The notes: generated by a model not told the origin, from the sequence alone. Positions 51,443 to 60,953 are shown, counted from the stretch's first letter. The stretch: 64,000 nucleotides of DNA from Pseudomonas cremoris (GCF_014230465.1 NZ_JAAXCY010000007.1:62001-126000), one strand, 5' to 3'. A program made the numbers and translations.

Positions 51443-52438
51443 CTAGATGTCGAGCATCGCCATCACGGCTTGCGGGTAGCGCAGGCCGGCGGTTGCGTCG
51501 GCGGGGAAGATCGCGTCCAGTGCCGCCAACTCTGTCGGGCTGAGGCTGACGGAGACGGCTGCTACGTTTTCTTCCAGGTACTTGCGTTGTTTGGTGCCGG
51601 GAATCGGGATGATGTAGTCGCCTTGCGCCAGCACCCACGCCAGTGCCAGTTGCCCGGCGGTGACGCCTTTGTCGTTTGCCAGGGTCTGGACTTGCTTCAC
51701 CAATCGGAGATTCTTTGCGAAGTTCTCACCCTGGAAACGCGGACTGAATCGACGGTAATCGTCGGCCGCGAAGTCGTCCGGACTTTTCAACGCGCCGGTC
51801 AGAAAGCCCCGGCCCAGCGGGCTGTAGGGCACAAAGGCGATGCCCAGGCGTTGGCAGGTTGCGAGGCAGCCGTTGTCGTGTTGGTCGCGGCTCCACAACG
51901 AGTATTCGCTTTGCAAGGCGCTGATGGGGTGCACCTTGTGAGCACGCTCCAGTGTGGCAGCCGAGGCTTCGCTCAGGCCCAGGTAACGTACCTTGCCTTG
52001 TTGCACCAACTCGGCCATGGCGCCGACGGTTTCTTCGATGGCCACCTCGGGGTCGATGCGATGCTGGTAGTACAAATCCAGGGTTTCAATGCCCAGGCGT
52101 TGAAGGGTGCCGTCGATCGCGTTGCGGATGTACTCGGGGCGCCCGTTCACGCCGCGCAGCGCGGGGTTGGCCGGGTCGCGCACGATGCCGAATTTGCTGG
52201 CGAGGAACACCTGCTCACGCTTGCCGGCAAGGGCCTTGCCGATCAGTTGTTCGTTGGTGTGAGGGCCGTAGATGTCAGCGGTGTCGAGGAAATTGACGCC
52301 CAGTTCCAAGGCGCGGTGCAGGGTCGCGATGGCTTCTTTGGTGTCGCTGCCGGTGGTGTAGAAATCCGTCATGCCCATGCAGCCTAGGCCGATGGCGGAA
52401 ACGAGAGGGCCGTTGGTACCGAGTTGACGCGTTTGCAT
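51443..52438 (-). CDS. Aldo/keto reductase
   Basis: The 331-residue NADPH enzyme has the AKR13-type start [24 protein letters not shown], the catalytic Asp-Tyr in [14 protein letters not shown], Lys in VFLASKFG and His in YYQHRID. The C-terminus has the [21 protein letters not shown]-binding motif. It reduces an aldehyde or quinone of unknown identity. A LysR gene starts 116 bp away on the opposite strand and is the obvious regulator. Confidence 0.93.
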   Translation of the reverse strand: MQTRQLGTNGPLVSAIGLGCMGMTDFYTTGSDTKEAIATLHRALELGVNFLDTADIYGPHTNEQLIGKALAGKREQVFLASKFGIVRDPANPALRGVNGRPEYIRNAIDGTLQRLGIETLDLYYQHRIDPEVAIEETVGAMAELVQQGKVRYLGLSEASAATLERAHKVHPISALQSEYSLWSRDQHDNGCLATCQRLGIAFVPYSPLGRGFLTGALKSPDDFAADDYRRFSPRFQGENFAKNLRLVKQVQTLANDKGVTAGQLALAWVLAQGDYIIPIPGTKQRKYLEENVAAVSVSLSPTELAALDAIFPADATAGLRYPQAVMAMLDI

Positions 52439-52554
52439 GGGTTCAGCTCCTAGTGGATTAGGGCTTCATTGTTACCCTCGACAAAAACTGGGTAAACCGG
52501 CTAAAAGCACTATCACTATTTGTAAAATCTAAACAATCAATAAGGAGCCACTCC

Positions 52555-53493
52555 TTGGACCGCTTCAATGCGATGCGCGTTTTTACTCGGATTGTCGAAC
52601 TGGGTGGGTTTGCCAAGGCTGCCGACAGTCTGCAAATGCCCCGCGCTTCAGTGACCATCCTGATCAAGCAACTGGAAGCGCACTTGGGTGTGCAACTGTT
52701 GCAGCGCACCACGCGCCAGGTCAGCCCAACGCTGGACGGCGCCGCGTATTACCAGCGTTGCGTGCGTTTGCTCACGGACCTGGAAGAGACCGAAGCGGTG
52801 TTTTCCACCCAGCGTCAAAACCCACGCGGGACCTTGAACATCAACATGCCGTCGGGGATAGGCCGTTTGATCGTGATTCCTGCGCTCCCTTTATTCACCG
52901 AGCGCTATCCGCAGATCGAGTTGGAGATAGGCCTAAACGACCATCCTGTCGATTTGATTCGCGAAGGCGTGGATTGCGTCTTACGGGGTGGCCTGGCGCT
53001 GGATGAGTCGTTGGTAGCGCGGCCATTAGCCATGATGGACCAGGTCACCTTGGCCAGCCCCGCTTACCTTGAACGCATAGGGCTCCCCGCATCGCTTGAC
53101 GATCTGGCCCATCACGAAATGGTCGAGTACGTTTCCAGTACCAGTGGCAAGCGCTTTGGCCTGGAATTTCAGATAGGGGCAGAGCTGCGCGCTGTCAACC
53201 TGCCCAAACGTGTCGCGGTCAATAGTGCCGATGGTTACTTTGCCGCGTGCGCAGCCGGGTACGGTTTGATCCAGGCACCGTACTATCACGCGATGCGCCA
53301 ACTGGAGGAGGGCACGCTGGTGCAAGTGTTGCCACACCAGGCGGTGCCCCAAATGGCACTGACGGCCCTGTATCCGCCTCACCGTCAGTTGTCACAGCGC
53401 GTGAGGGTGTTTGTCGACTGGCTTGTCGAGTTATGCGGCCAGCCGGGTAATGGGTTACGTCGCCAGGCGTGCGCTGAATCTACGGAGCTTTGA
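52555..53493 (+). CDS. LysR-family regulator, TTG start
   Basis: The 312-residue regulator starts at a TTG preceded by AAGGAG at proper spacing and begins MDRFNAMRVFTRIVELGGFAKAA, the usual opening of this LysR subgroup. The HTH is near residues 20-45 (FAKAADSLQMPRASVTILI), and the effector domain includes NMPSGIGRLIVIPAL and DGYFAACAAGYGLIQAP. It is divergent from the aldo/keto reductase and probably controls it. Its 3' end overlaps the convergent toxin-like gene by 14 bp. Confidence 0.93.
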   Translation: MDRFNAMRVFTRIVELGGFAKAADSLQMPRASVTILIKQLEAHLGVQLLQRTTRQVSPTLDGAAYYQRCVRLLTDLEETEAVFSTQRQNPRGTLNINMPSGIGRLIVIPALPLFTERYPQIELEIGLNDHPVDLIREGVDCVLRGGLALDESLVARPLAMMDQVTLASPAYLERIGLPASLDDLAHHEMVEYVSSTSGKRFGLEFQIGAELRAVNLPKRVAVNSADGYFAACAAGYGLIQAPYYHAMRQLEEGTLVQVLPHQAVPQMALTALYPPHRQLSQRVRVFVDWLVELCGQPGNGLRRQACAESTEL

Positions 53494-56400
53494 CATAAAT
53501 CCGCAGATCCCCCGGCTGATCGTGGGATGTCAGCGGTTTGGACGGATCGGGAGGCGTTGATTTGGGACCGAACCCAGAGCTGGGCGGTAAGTTTGTCTTG
53601 TTGTGCTCAAATACCCCAATGGCCGTACTGCGGGTCATTTCGGCAAGTCCCGGTACACCCTCCGATGTCTTCATGTGTGACATACCTACCAAGGCCACCC
53701 ATTTCTCGCCGTTGGATGTCGACTCGATGGTCTTGGATGCGTAGTAGTTGAATTCCTCAAGTCGTCGTACAGAGCCATGTCCGGTGTGGGTTGCGCCGAC
53801 GATATGTCTCACGTCTTTGTGACGCGTCAGGTAGTAGTGGTCAAGGGGGACGATCTCGATGCCGTTCAACTCAAGCTTGGCTTTCAGCTCGTCGAAGCTT
53901 GGGTGCCTACGGGGCCTGCGTGTCGCACCCAGCATGCTGATGCCGTCGTCTTGAAGCCCACCTGGCAGGTCCGGGCGAGAGAGCAACCCCTCAAAATACA
54001 CGCGCTTTACACCGGATTTTTTTAGCGTGTCAGCGTTATCGAAAAGCGTCTTGAAACTGGCCATCTGATCGTGACGCTCTCCAAGCACTACACCATCGGA
54101 GGTCTTTAAGACATCGCTGAGCATAGTGGATGTCGGTATCGACGTAGGGACTAGCGGAATAACAGGGCGTGCCGGCGAGGTCTTCGCCACATCGTTGTAG
54201 TGGCTGCGCAAGTCGTCGTTGAACTTTTGCAGGGTGGCGTGCTTGGTGTCGGCCTTGAAATGATCCGCTTGCAGCTTACCTTTCATTTGCGCTGCGTATT
54301 CCCCTTGGGGCAGAGGCGTGCGTACACGTCCTGGGCGCGCACCCAAGTTGTAGGGCGTATGCCTCACACTGTGAGGGGCCAGGCTATTCGATTTGGGCGA
54401 TTTGGGCTCAAGGGTGTACGCAGGATTGAAGTCATCTATAGGTGCTCCAAACGGTTGGTTTTTTACCTCGTCATAGGCATACCACCGGTGGTTATGGCGA
54501 ACAGCCACGCCCTCCACGGTCTCATCTGCCACCTTAAACGTGCCGATTGATGCAACGCCGTGGTGTTTGCTGGCCTTTATCAGGTCGTAGCTGCCGGCTG
54601 TGCCTTTGAGGGTGTTGATGCCATCGGCCACCAGGGATAAACCCGTACTCCCTGCCACCTGCACTCCTCTGGCAACGGTGTTGGCAGCCCTCTTGGTCAC
54701 CTTTACAGCCCCGACCAACAAATCCCCTACGCCATCCACGGGGTTAAGTGCGCCTATCGCGGCAACCCCAATGACTTTTGCCCCCTTGATAAATTTCGCG
54801 CCCGTCGAGATGGCGCTTGCCCCCACTTTCGCCAGTCTCGCAGCAGTGCCGGCTCCGGCGGTGACAAAACTGAAGATGTCCATGCCCAGGTCCAGTACGC
54901 CTTCTGCGTAGTTTCCGGATGAAAAGTTGACGATAGCGGACCTGAAGGGAATCAGATTGAGAAAAAACTCTCCGGCGTTCTTCTGGCTTTGTAGCTGTCT
55001 TTCATGGGCGGTTGAGCCTTCGGCTGCTTGCTTGATAGCTGCATTATCAACGTCCAGATGCTCGACAAAGGCGTCTGCGATCATGTTGCTGCGCAGGCTG
55101 GCAAAGCTATTGGGCGAGGTATCGCCTACCGGTTCGCTTTCGCTTTGTCGCGCCTGTCCGCCAACAACCGGATTGAAGGCTTCGCGTCGGCGTTCCAGAT
55201 GCGCATCCTGCCAACTGGTTTCGACTAGGTTGATGTAGTTGTCCCGTCGTTTGATCGACAAGCTTTGGATGTCTATTTCATAAATCGTGCGCTGGCCCCC
55301 TTGCTCGACTTTGAAGCTCAACACCATGTCTTTGGAATCAAGCCGTTTTGGGACGTAGGTTGTGTCGTAGGCGGTTTCGTGGAAAAAACTGATCTTGCCA
55401 TGCTCGATTTTTTTGCGGTCCTCCAACGGGAGTTGGGAAATAAGATGGCGGACAGTGGTGGAGAGCGCATTCTTGCGTGCGTCCATCGCAGTGGCGAACT
55501 GGCTGTTGAATGCGCCCAGAATACCCAGTGCCGGGCTCTGATTCAGCTTGTCGATCGGAATCCGCGGGTCGTCGGTTTTCCATTTACCCAACGTGCTGGC
55601 GCCCATGAACACGTCAAGCATGGAGTGAAAGCCCTCAGGTGGCAGATTAGGGTCGTACAGCGGCGTCAGGCCACTTTGTTTATGTGGTCGGTCCGGCAAT
55701 AACACCGGCGCTTCGAACACACCGGGTTCGAGTTCGGGAAAGTGTGCCTTGAGTTTTTCCAGGGCCACTTGCCTACGTGTAGGCAGTTCGGTTTTGAGGA
55801 CCTCGCTTGCTGTCAGACGTTGACTCTGTTGGTCATTGAACCTCGTCCGCACGACCTCAACTTCGGACGCGCTATAGGCTTCAGGCGACTGTCTGGAGAT
55901 GATCCCGTTGGCAACGCCCCAATCGATTAACGCTGCGCGTTGCACCGACTCCGCGTCAGGGGTGTCGATCTGATCAGCGCGCTGCATGACTTGCGTAAAT
56001 GTCATCTTCGAGGCTGTACCGGGCGCTTCGTCCTCCACTTTGGCCACCGCGATGCAGAAGTTGGCCCAGGCCTGACTGCCAGGCGCTACCTGATTCGGTA
56101 CGTCCTTGACCAGGAACTGCGGTGCAACACGCCTGAGTAGTAGATGGGCGGCCATGTGCGCCGTGGCCTGGTTGGTTTTTCCGGTGACAACCAGGTGAGC
56201 TTTGAGAGCGTCGAACACCGCTGATGCGGGCTTGCCCCAATGCTGCGATTGCGCCAGGTCAAAACCAGCCACTGCATTTCTGTGCGGCCTCTCGATGGAC
56301 TCGCGATCAAGCCCCAGATGGATCGCACTCAGTACATATTCGTATGTGCTGGCAGGCGTGCCTATACCGTTCAGATCCTTTTGGATGGCCAACCCCAAGG

Positions 56401-57040
56401 CTTCCCCTCTGGGCGAGGTGAGCAGCTTTTCAAGTGCCTTGTCTGGGTCGTTCAGGTCATCAGCCAGCAATGGCATGGCATCCAACAGATAGCCCAGGGC
56501 TCCCATGCGGGGGGCGGCAAGCGGAAGGCCTGGCAACATCGCTGTGTTGCAATCAAGCGTGTCGATGATTGTCCGCTGCTGCGCTGTGCTAAGCGGCAGC
56601 GGCCAGGAAAGAGCGCCGCCTGAGTTGCCTAGGACTGGTGCTAACGCTTTTTGATCCAGAGTGTCTCGCAGCGCGATAGCTTGGGTTTTGGTGCGAGGTA
56701 TTTCGAAATCCAGTCGGGTGATGACCTCCGCCAGGTTTGGATCATTGACTCCTTCAACAGTGTAGGAAGAGCCTGGCTCGATCGGCATTTTCCAGTTGTT
56801 CAGCGCGCTGGAAATCACACTTTCAGACGTGGATTCGTTCCACAGAAGTGCAATGCCGCGTAAGTGATTGGCCAATGTATGCAGGTTTTTCTGATCCGCT
56901 GCGGCGAGTTTCAAGCCTGCGGTGGATGGGAAATTGCTGGAGGGCGGAGTTGGGGGCGGGCCATCACTGGCGAGGGTCGTCGTTTTTTCGAAGCTAGTGG
57001 CAAAAGTCGGAGTATCCGAGGGGATGGACGCTTTTATCAT
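53480..57040 (-). CDS. Large toxin-like protein with C-terminal TIKI/ChaN-like domain
   Basis: The 1186-residue protein has no signal peptide. The N-terminal ~550 residues are mostly helical and resemble the dermonecrotic-toxin/DUF6543 type of Pseudomonas proteins. A hydrophobic, Gly/Ala-rich region at about 688-780 (FVTAGAGTAARLAKVGASAI) could insert in a membrane. The C-terminal ~200 residues hold VVLGERHDQ (~983), YFEGL (~1013) and LVGMSHM (~1118), the GExH...FEG...GxxH pattern of the TIKI/ChaN/erythromycin-esterase-like superfamily. I started at the ATG at 57040; a TTG five codons earlier is possible. The secretion route and any immunity gene are not visible. Confidence 0.75.
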   Translation of the reverse strand: MIKASIPSDTPTFATSFEKTTTLASDGPPPTPPSSNFPSTAGLKLAAADQKNLHTLANHLRGIALLWNESTSESVISSALNNWKMPIEPGSSYTVEGVNDPNLAEVITRLDFEIPRTKTQAIALRDTLDQKALAPVLGNSGGALSWPLPLSTAQQRTIIDTLDCNTAMLPGLPLAAPRMGALGYLLDAMPLLADDLNDPDKALEKLLTSPRGEALGLAIQKDLNGIGTPASTYEYVLSAIHLGLDRESIERPHRNAVAGFDLAQSQHWGKPASAVFDALKAHLVVTGKTNQATAHMAAHLLLRRVAPQFLVKDVPNQVAPGSQAWANFCIAVAKVEDEAPGTASKMTFTQVMQRADQIDTPDAESVQRAALIDWGVANGIISRQSPEAYSASEVEVVRTRFNDQQSQRLTASEVLKTELPTRRQVALEKLKAHFPELEPGVFEAPVLLPDRPHKQSGLTPLYDPNLPPEGFHSMLDVFMGASTLGKWKTDDPRIPIDKLNQSPALGILGAFNSQFATAMDARKNALSTTVRHLISQLPLEDRKKIEHGKISFFHETAYDTTYVPKRLDSKDMVLSFKVEQGGQRTIYEIDIQSLSIKRRDNYINLVETSWQDAHLERRREAFNPVVGGQARQSESEPVGDTSPNSFASLRSNMIADAFVEHLDVDNAAIKQAAEGSTAHERQLQSQKNAGEFFLNLIPFRSAIVNFSSGNYAEGVLDLGMDIFSFVTAGAGTAARLAKVGASAISTGAKFIKGAKVIGVAAIGALNPVDGVGDLLVGAVKVTKRAANTVARGVQVAGSTGLSLVADGINTLKGTAGSYDLIKASKHHGVASIGTFKVADETVEGVAVRHNHRWYAYDEVKNQPFGAPIDDFNPAYTLEPKSPKSNSLAPHSVRHTPYNLGARPGRVRTPLPQGEYAAQMKGKLQADHFKADTKHATLQKFNDDLRSHYNDVAKTSPARPVIPLVPTSIPTSTMLSDVLKTSDGVVLGERHDQMASFKTLFDNADTLKKSGVKRVYFEGLLSRPDLPGGLQDDGISMLGATRRPRRHPSFDELKAKLELNGIEIVPLDHYYLTRHKDVRHIVGATHTGHGSVRRLEEFNYYASKTIESTSNGEKWVALVGMSHMKTSEGVPGLAEMTRSTAIGVFEHNKTNLPPSSGFGPKSTPPDPSKPLTSHDQPGDLRIYVKAP

Positions 57041-57218
57041 GGTGATGACTCGCAAGCGGGGTGCCCGATCATCCTTAGTGCTTATGCGGTCGACGCAATT
57101 CCTTAACGGGCGTCAGGTGTGTATCGCTTTTGGTGTAGCGCGTTCCTCTGGGTGTGTGTGGGCGCATTGCAGGCGTCCCGCTCCGTTTATACGGGACGTC
57201 TGTCAGATTAGGGCGTGA

Positions 57219-57359
57219 TCAGCGATGGTAGTAGCCGGGGCCGCCACCGTCGTACCGGTGGTCATGCCAACCACCACCGCCACCATGAGGGAAAAAGAAG
57301 CAGCCGCTCATGCTCAACATGATCAGCAATGGAATCAGCAGTGTGATTCGACGGAACAT
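57219..57359 (-). CDS. Small lipoprotein, 46 aa
   Basis: The 46-residue product starts MFRRITLLIPLLIMLSMSGCF with a lipobox LSMSGC and a Gly/His-rich tail (HGGGGGWHDHRYDGGGPGYY). GGAGGATT precedes the ATG at 57359. The His-rich tail could bind metal. It lies 178 bp upstream of the toxin-like gene start on the same strand and may be unrelated. Confidence 0.75.
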   Translation of the reverse strand: MFRRITLLIPLLIMLSMSGCFFFPHGGGGGWHDHRYDGGGPGYYHR

Positions 57360-57531
57360 TTCAAAATCCTCCAGGGTTCTCACAGGGTCTATCAGGCGCG
57401 GGACAAGCCAAATTTTTTCATCGCCTGTAACATGAGACCCTGCCGACCCTGCGTCATCCCCTTCACTGGGTATGTGCTTGGCATGTTCGGCGATACAAGG
57501 TGGATACATTCTTCAGGTTCAGGAACCCGTC

Positions 57532-57720
57532 ATGACTCAAAAGCAACGTTTGAAATATTCGATTCTGATTGCCCTGGCTGTACTGGCGACGATGTTTGGC
57601 CTGTCCTACTTGCAGAACACTGGGGTTATCAGCGAGAAGACGTTCCAGACCATCGCCATTGCTGTCGCGGTGGTCGTGGTTGTGATCAACGGCATCATGC
57701 GTCGTAAAGTCAAACTCTGA
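57532..57720 (+). CDS. Hypothetical small membrane protein, 62 aa
   Basis: The 62-residue product (MTQKQRLKYSILIALAVLAT) has two hydrophobic segments (residues ~9-27 and ~40-55) and a basic C-terminus (MRRKVKL). I do not recognise a family. It is divergent from the small lipoprotein gene and convergent with the Fur-like gene, whose stop lies 1 bp past its own. Confidence 0.65.
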   Translation: MTQKQRLKYSILIALAVLATMFGLSYLQNTGVISEKTFQTIAIAVAVVVVVINGIMRRKVKL

Positions 57721-57721
57721 C

Positions 57722-58102
57722 TCAGTCGCGACCGTCGAGCACTTTGGCAGCCTCTTCATGGAGGCTGTAGCTTTTATCCGCGTTGAGGGTGATCACACCC
57801 TCGCTGCACAGGCGTTTGAGCACCTCGCGCACGCTGAGAAACGACAACGGAATGCCCAGCTCCAGCAAATGGCTGTGCACACCGCGCACCCCGAGGGTGC
57901 GCTGGTTGTCGGCAGCGGTGAGCAAGGCGTCGATGACCTTCAGCCGAATCAGGCTGGTGCGCAAACCGAAACACTTGAGCAAATGGCGAATACGCTGGTT
58001 GCCTTGCTGTTCGGGCGCTTTGCCGAACGTTTGTGTGCCGCTGCCGAACTTGGCATCGGCGGCCGGTGAATGTCCATCCATGGGCAGTTGCGAGTTGTAC
58101 AT
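57722..58102 (-). CDS. Fur-like winged-helix regulator (PA2384-like)
   Basis: The 126-residue protein has only the Fur DNA-binding half: residues ~36-116 (IRHLLKCFGLRTSLIRLKVIDALL...LSVREVLKRLCSEGVI) match the winged helix of Fur, but the metal-binding dimerisation domain is missing. An AAGGAG site precedes the ATG at 58102. In P. aeruginosa the gene next to pvdQ (PA2384) has the same form and is linked to iron and quorum-sensing responses, so I infer the same here. It is divergent from pvdQ. Confidence 0.82.
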   Translation of the reverse strand: MYNSQLPMDGHSPAADAKFGSGTQTFGKAPEQQGNQRIRHLLKCFGLRTSLIRLKVIDALLTAADNQRTLGVRGVHSHLLELGIPLSFLSVREVLKRLCSEGVITLNADKSYSLHEEAAKVLDGRD

Positions 58103-58256
58103 GCAAAAACTCCTTATCAGAGCCTGATCAGGAAAATGAGTGCTCTTAGTTAATAAGACGAACGAGCGAGCGAAATCATGAAGTGCCGGATGTAGAAATT
58201 TTGTCGGTATCGGTTTTGTCACACCAGGATCGCCTTAAATAAACGGTCATCACCGC

Positions 58257-58280
58257 TAAATTGTTCCCGGTTTTTTGCGT
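58257..58280 (+). promoter_or_regulatory. PvdS-type iron-starvation (IS) box upstream of pvdQ
   Basis: TAAAT at 58257-58261 and CGT at 58278-58280 are separated by exactly 16 bp, the published IS-box pattern TAAAT-N16/17-CGT recognised by the pyoverdine sigma factor PvdS. It lies ~60 bp upstream of the pvdQ start codon, placing transcription start within the expected short leader. Confidence 0.8.
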
Positions 58281-58337
58281 CCTTACGGTGGGGGAATTAC
58301 CCCAGGTGAGGATGTTCAATTTGACTGTGGAGTCGGC

Positions 58338-60626
58338 GTGATTATTTCCAACGGGTTGTCCAGGGTGTGTGTGGCGGGGATGTTGCTGGGATTGAGCCTG
58401 GCCGCATCGGCGCGGGAGTCGGTGACGCAGGCGTCGGCCGATATCCGCCGTACCAGTTTCGGCGTGCCGCATATCCGCGCCAGCGATGAGCGGGGCCTGG
58501 GCTTTGGCATTGGTTACGCGTATGCCCAGGACAACCTGTGCCTGTTGGCCAATGAAGTGGTCACGGTGAACGGTGAGCGTGCACGTTACTTCGGCCCCGA
58601 GCAGGCCACACTGGAAGAACGCAACAACTTGGCCAGTGATGTGTTCTTCACCTGGCTCAATACCCCGGACGCCGTGGCGGCGTTCTGGAGCGCGCAAACC
58701 CCACAGATCCGCCAGCGCATCGAAGGTTATGTGGCCGGTTACAACCGTTACCTGAAAGAGCAGGGCGCACCGGCGCAATGCCAGGCCGTCTGGGTGCGGC
58801 CACTGGTAACCGGGGATCTGGTGAAGTTGACCCGCCGGTTGCTGGTCGAGGGTGGTGTTGGCCAATTCGCAGAAGCGTTGGTCGGCGCGAAGCCACCACA
58901 GGCAACCGCAGGTGTAGAACCCAGCCTGAAGTCCTTTGAACTGGCTGCCGCCAATCAACAGCGTTTTAGTTTTGATCGTGGTAGCAACGCCGTTGCGGTA
59001 GGCCGTGACCGCTCATTCAATGGTCGCGGAATGCTATTGGCCAACCCGCACTTTCCGTGGCTGGGCGGCATGCGCTTTTATGAGATGCACCTGACTATCC
59101 CAGGTAAGTTGGACGTGATGGGGGCCGCGTTGCCGGGCTTGCCAGTGATCAATATCGGCTTCAACCAGCATGTGGCATGGACCCATACGGTCGACACGTC
59201 CAAGCACTTCACCCTGTATCGCTTGACCCTCGACCCCAAGGACTCCACGCGCTACCTGCTCGACGGAAAATCCTTACCGCTGGATAAAACCACGGTAACC
59301 GTACAGGTCAAGGGCGCTGACGGCAGCCTCAAGCCACAATCCCACACTGTCTATAGCTCGCAGTTCGGCCCAGTGGTGCAATGGCCTGGCAAGCTCGATT
59401 GGGACAGCCACTACGCCTTCAGCCTGCGTGACGCCAACCTGGGCAACGATCGCGTGCTGCAGCAGTGGTACGCAATGAACCGCGCCGCCAGCCTCAAGGA
59501 ACTGCAAACCTCAGTGCACACTCTGCAAGGCATCCCGTGGGTCAACACCCTGGCGGCCGATGACCGGGGCCAGAGCCTGTACATGAACCTGTCGGTAGTG
59601 CCCAACGTCAGCGAGGCCAAGCTGGCGCGATGCAGCGACCCGCGGGCGGGCCTGCAAATGATCGTGCTCGACGGCGCCCGCAGCGCCTGTGCCTGGGATA
59701 TCGACCCGAGTGCCGCCCAGGCCGGGATCTTCCCCGCCGATAAATTGCCGCAGCTGGAACGTACCGACTACGTGCAGCACTCCAATGACTCGGCATGGTT
59801 GGCCAACCCCAAGGCGCCATTGGCCGGGTTCTCCCCGGTGATCAGCCAGGACAACATCGCCCTTGGGCCACGCGCACGTTTCGCCCTGCAACGGTTGCAG
59901 TCCCTCGACAAACAACCTATCGGCGTGAGCGACCTGCAAAGCATGGTAATGGACAACGAGGTATACCTGGCTGGCCAAGTCATGCCTGACCTGCTGGAAT
60001 TCTGCGCCAAGCACCTGGGCACTGATGCCGCCGCGTTGCAGCCACTGTGCACCAGCTTGAAAAACTGGGACCAGCGCGCCAACCTCGACAGCGGCCTGGG
60101 CCTGGTGCACTTCATCAACCTGGCGAAACAGCTGCGACAAATCCCCGATGCCTGGCGCGTCGCCTTCGATCCGGCGCAACCGTTGACCACGCCACGCGGC
60201 CTGGCCATCGACCGCGAGCCTGTGGCCAAGGCCTTGCGCGAAGCCATGCTGGCCTCCACCGCCGACGTCGCCAAACGTGGCCTTACCGCCAACAGCACCT
60301 GGGGCGACATCCAAGTCAGCGGCCAAACCCCCATCCACGGCGGCCCGCAGGAACTTGGCATCTACAACGCCATGCAAACCGTGCCCCGCGCAGATGGCAA
60401 ACGTGAAGTCATCAGCGGTAGCAGCTACCTGCAAATCGTCACCTTCGACGACAAAGGCCCGCATGCCCAAGGCCTGCTCGCGTTCTCCTTGTCCAGCAAC
60501 CCAGCCTCCCAACACGCCAAGGACCAAACCCACGCTTTCTCCCAGAAAAAGCTGAGCCCGCTGCCGTTCACCGAAGCGCAGATCAAGGCCGATCCGCAGT
60601 ACCAGCTGCAACGGATCAAGGAGTAG
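58338..60626 (+). CDS. pvdQ: Acyl-homoserine-lactone/pyoverdine acylase PvdQ
   Basis: The 762-residue Ntn-hydrolase is the same length as P. aeruginosa PvdQ. It removes the myristoyl/myristoleoyl group from pyoverdine precursors in the periplasm and can cleave long-chain acyl-homoserine lactones. I chose the GTG at 58338, preceded by GGAG, giving signal peptide MIISNGLSRVCVAGMLLGLSL. The alpha/beta chain boundary GSN has the nucleophile Ser at residue 216. The LANPHFPW, HVAWTHTVDTS and VQHSNDSAWL motifs match the family. An IS box upstream predicts PvdS control. Confidence 0.95.
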   Translation: MIISNGLSRVCVAGMLLGLSLAASARESVTQASADIRRTSFGVPHIRASDERGLGFGIGYAYAQDNLCLLANEVVTVNGERARYFGPEQATLEERNNLASDVFFTWLNTPDAVAAFWSAQTPQIRQRIEGYVAGYNRYLKEQGAPAQCQAVWVRPLVTGDLVKLTRRLLVEGGVGQFAEALVGAKPPQATAGVEPSLKSFELAAANQQRFSFDRGSNAVAVGRDRSFNGRGMLLANPHFPWLGGMRFYEMHLTIPGKLDVMGAALPGLPVINIGFNQHVAWTHTVDTSKHFTLYRLTLDPKDSTRYLLDGKSLPLDKTTVTVQVKGADGSLKPQSHTVYSSQFGPVVQWPGKLDWDSHYAFSLRDANLGNDRVLQQWYAMNRAASLKELQTSVHTLQGIPWVNTLAADDRGQSLYMNLSVVPNVSEAKLARCSDPRAGLQMIVLDGARSACAWDIDPSAAQAGIFPADKLPQLERTDYVQHSNDSAWLANPKAPLAGFSPVISQDNIALGPRARFALQRLQSLDKQPIGVSDLQSMVMDNEVYLAGQVMPDLLEFCAKHLGTDAAALQPLCTSLKNWDQRANLDSGLGLVHFINLAKQLRQIPDAWRVAFDPAQPLTTPRGLAIDREPVAKALREAMLASTADVAKRGLTANSTWGDIQVSGQTPIHGGPQELGIYNAMQTVPRADGKREVISGSSYLQIVTFDDKGPHAQGLLAFSLSSNPASQHAKDQTHAFSQKKLSPLPFTEAQIKADPQYQLQRIKE

Positions 60627-60679
60627 GGCAGGTGCGCAACCCCTTGATGCCAATACGAAATATTTTTGAAATCAAGGGG

Positions 60680-60708
60680 TTGCACGCTTTGGCAAATACG
60701 TACATAAT
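60680..60708 (+). promoter_or_regulatory. Strong sigma-70 promoter for the tRNA-Cys transcript
   Basis: TTGCAC (60680-60685) and CATAAT (60703-60708) are 17 bp apart, each 5 of 6 to consensus. They lie ~130 bp upstream of tRNA-Cys with no gene between. Confidence 0.65.
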
Positions 60709-60838
60709 GGCGCCCATCGAACGCAACGAAGCATTAAAAACTTCAATGTATTCAATGATTTATAGTAGAGGCAGGGTTTTATAGCCCGCTCAAGTTTTTA
60801 TGCGGTGAGTGTCAGTTGTTTGGACATTGATCGTTTGA

Positions 60839-60912
60839 GGCCGAGTAGCAAAATGGTTATGCAGCGGATTGCAAATCCGCCTACGCCGGTTCGATTCCGA
60901 CCTCGGCCTCCA
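60839..60912 (+). tRNA. tRNA-Cys (GCA)
   Basis: The 74-nt sequence folds as a cloverleaf: acceptor GGCCGAG/CTCGGCC, anticodon GCA (60871-60873) in the TTGCAAA loop closed by a GCGGA stem, T-loop GGTTCGATTCC, discriminator T and encoded CCA. It decodes UGC/UGU. A strong promoter precedes it and an intrinsic terminator follows 8 bp later. Confidence 0.97.
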
Positions 60913-60920
60913 CTCTTGAA

Positions 60921-60953
60921 AACCCCGTAGATCAACGTCTACGGGGTTTTTTA
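60921..60953 (+). terminator. Intrinsic terminator of tRNA-Cys
   Basis: AACCCCGTAGA (60921-60931) pairs with TCTACGGGGTT, followed by a T-run. The stem is GC-rich and the loop is short (TCAACG), so termination should be efficient. Confidence 0.9.

Noticed and set aside
58176..58958. 260-codon minus-strand frame over the pvdQ start
   Set aside because: It overlaps the IS box and the pvdQ signal peptide, and encodes no known domain.
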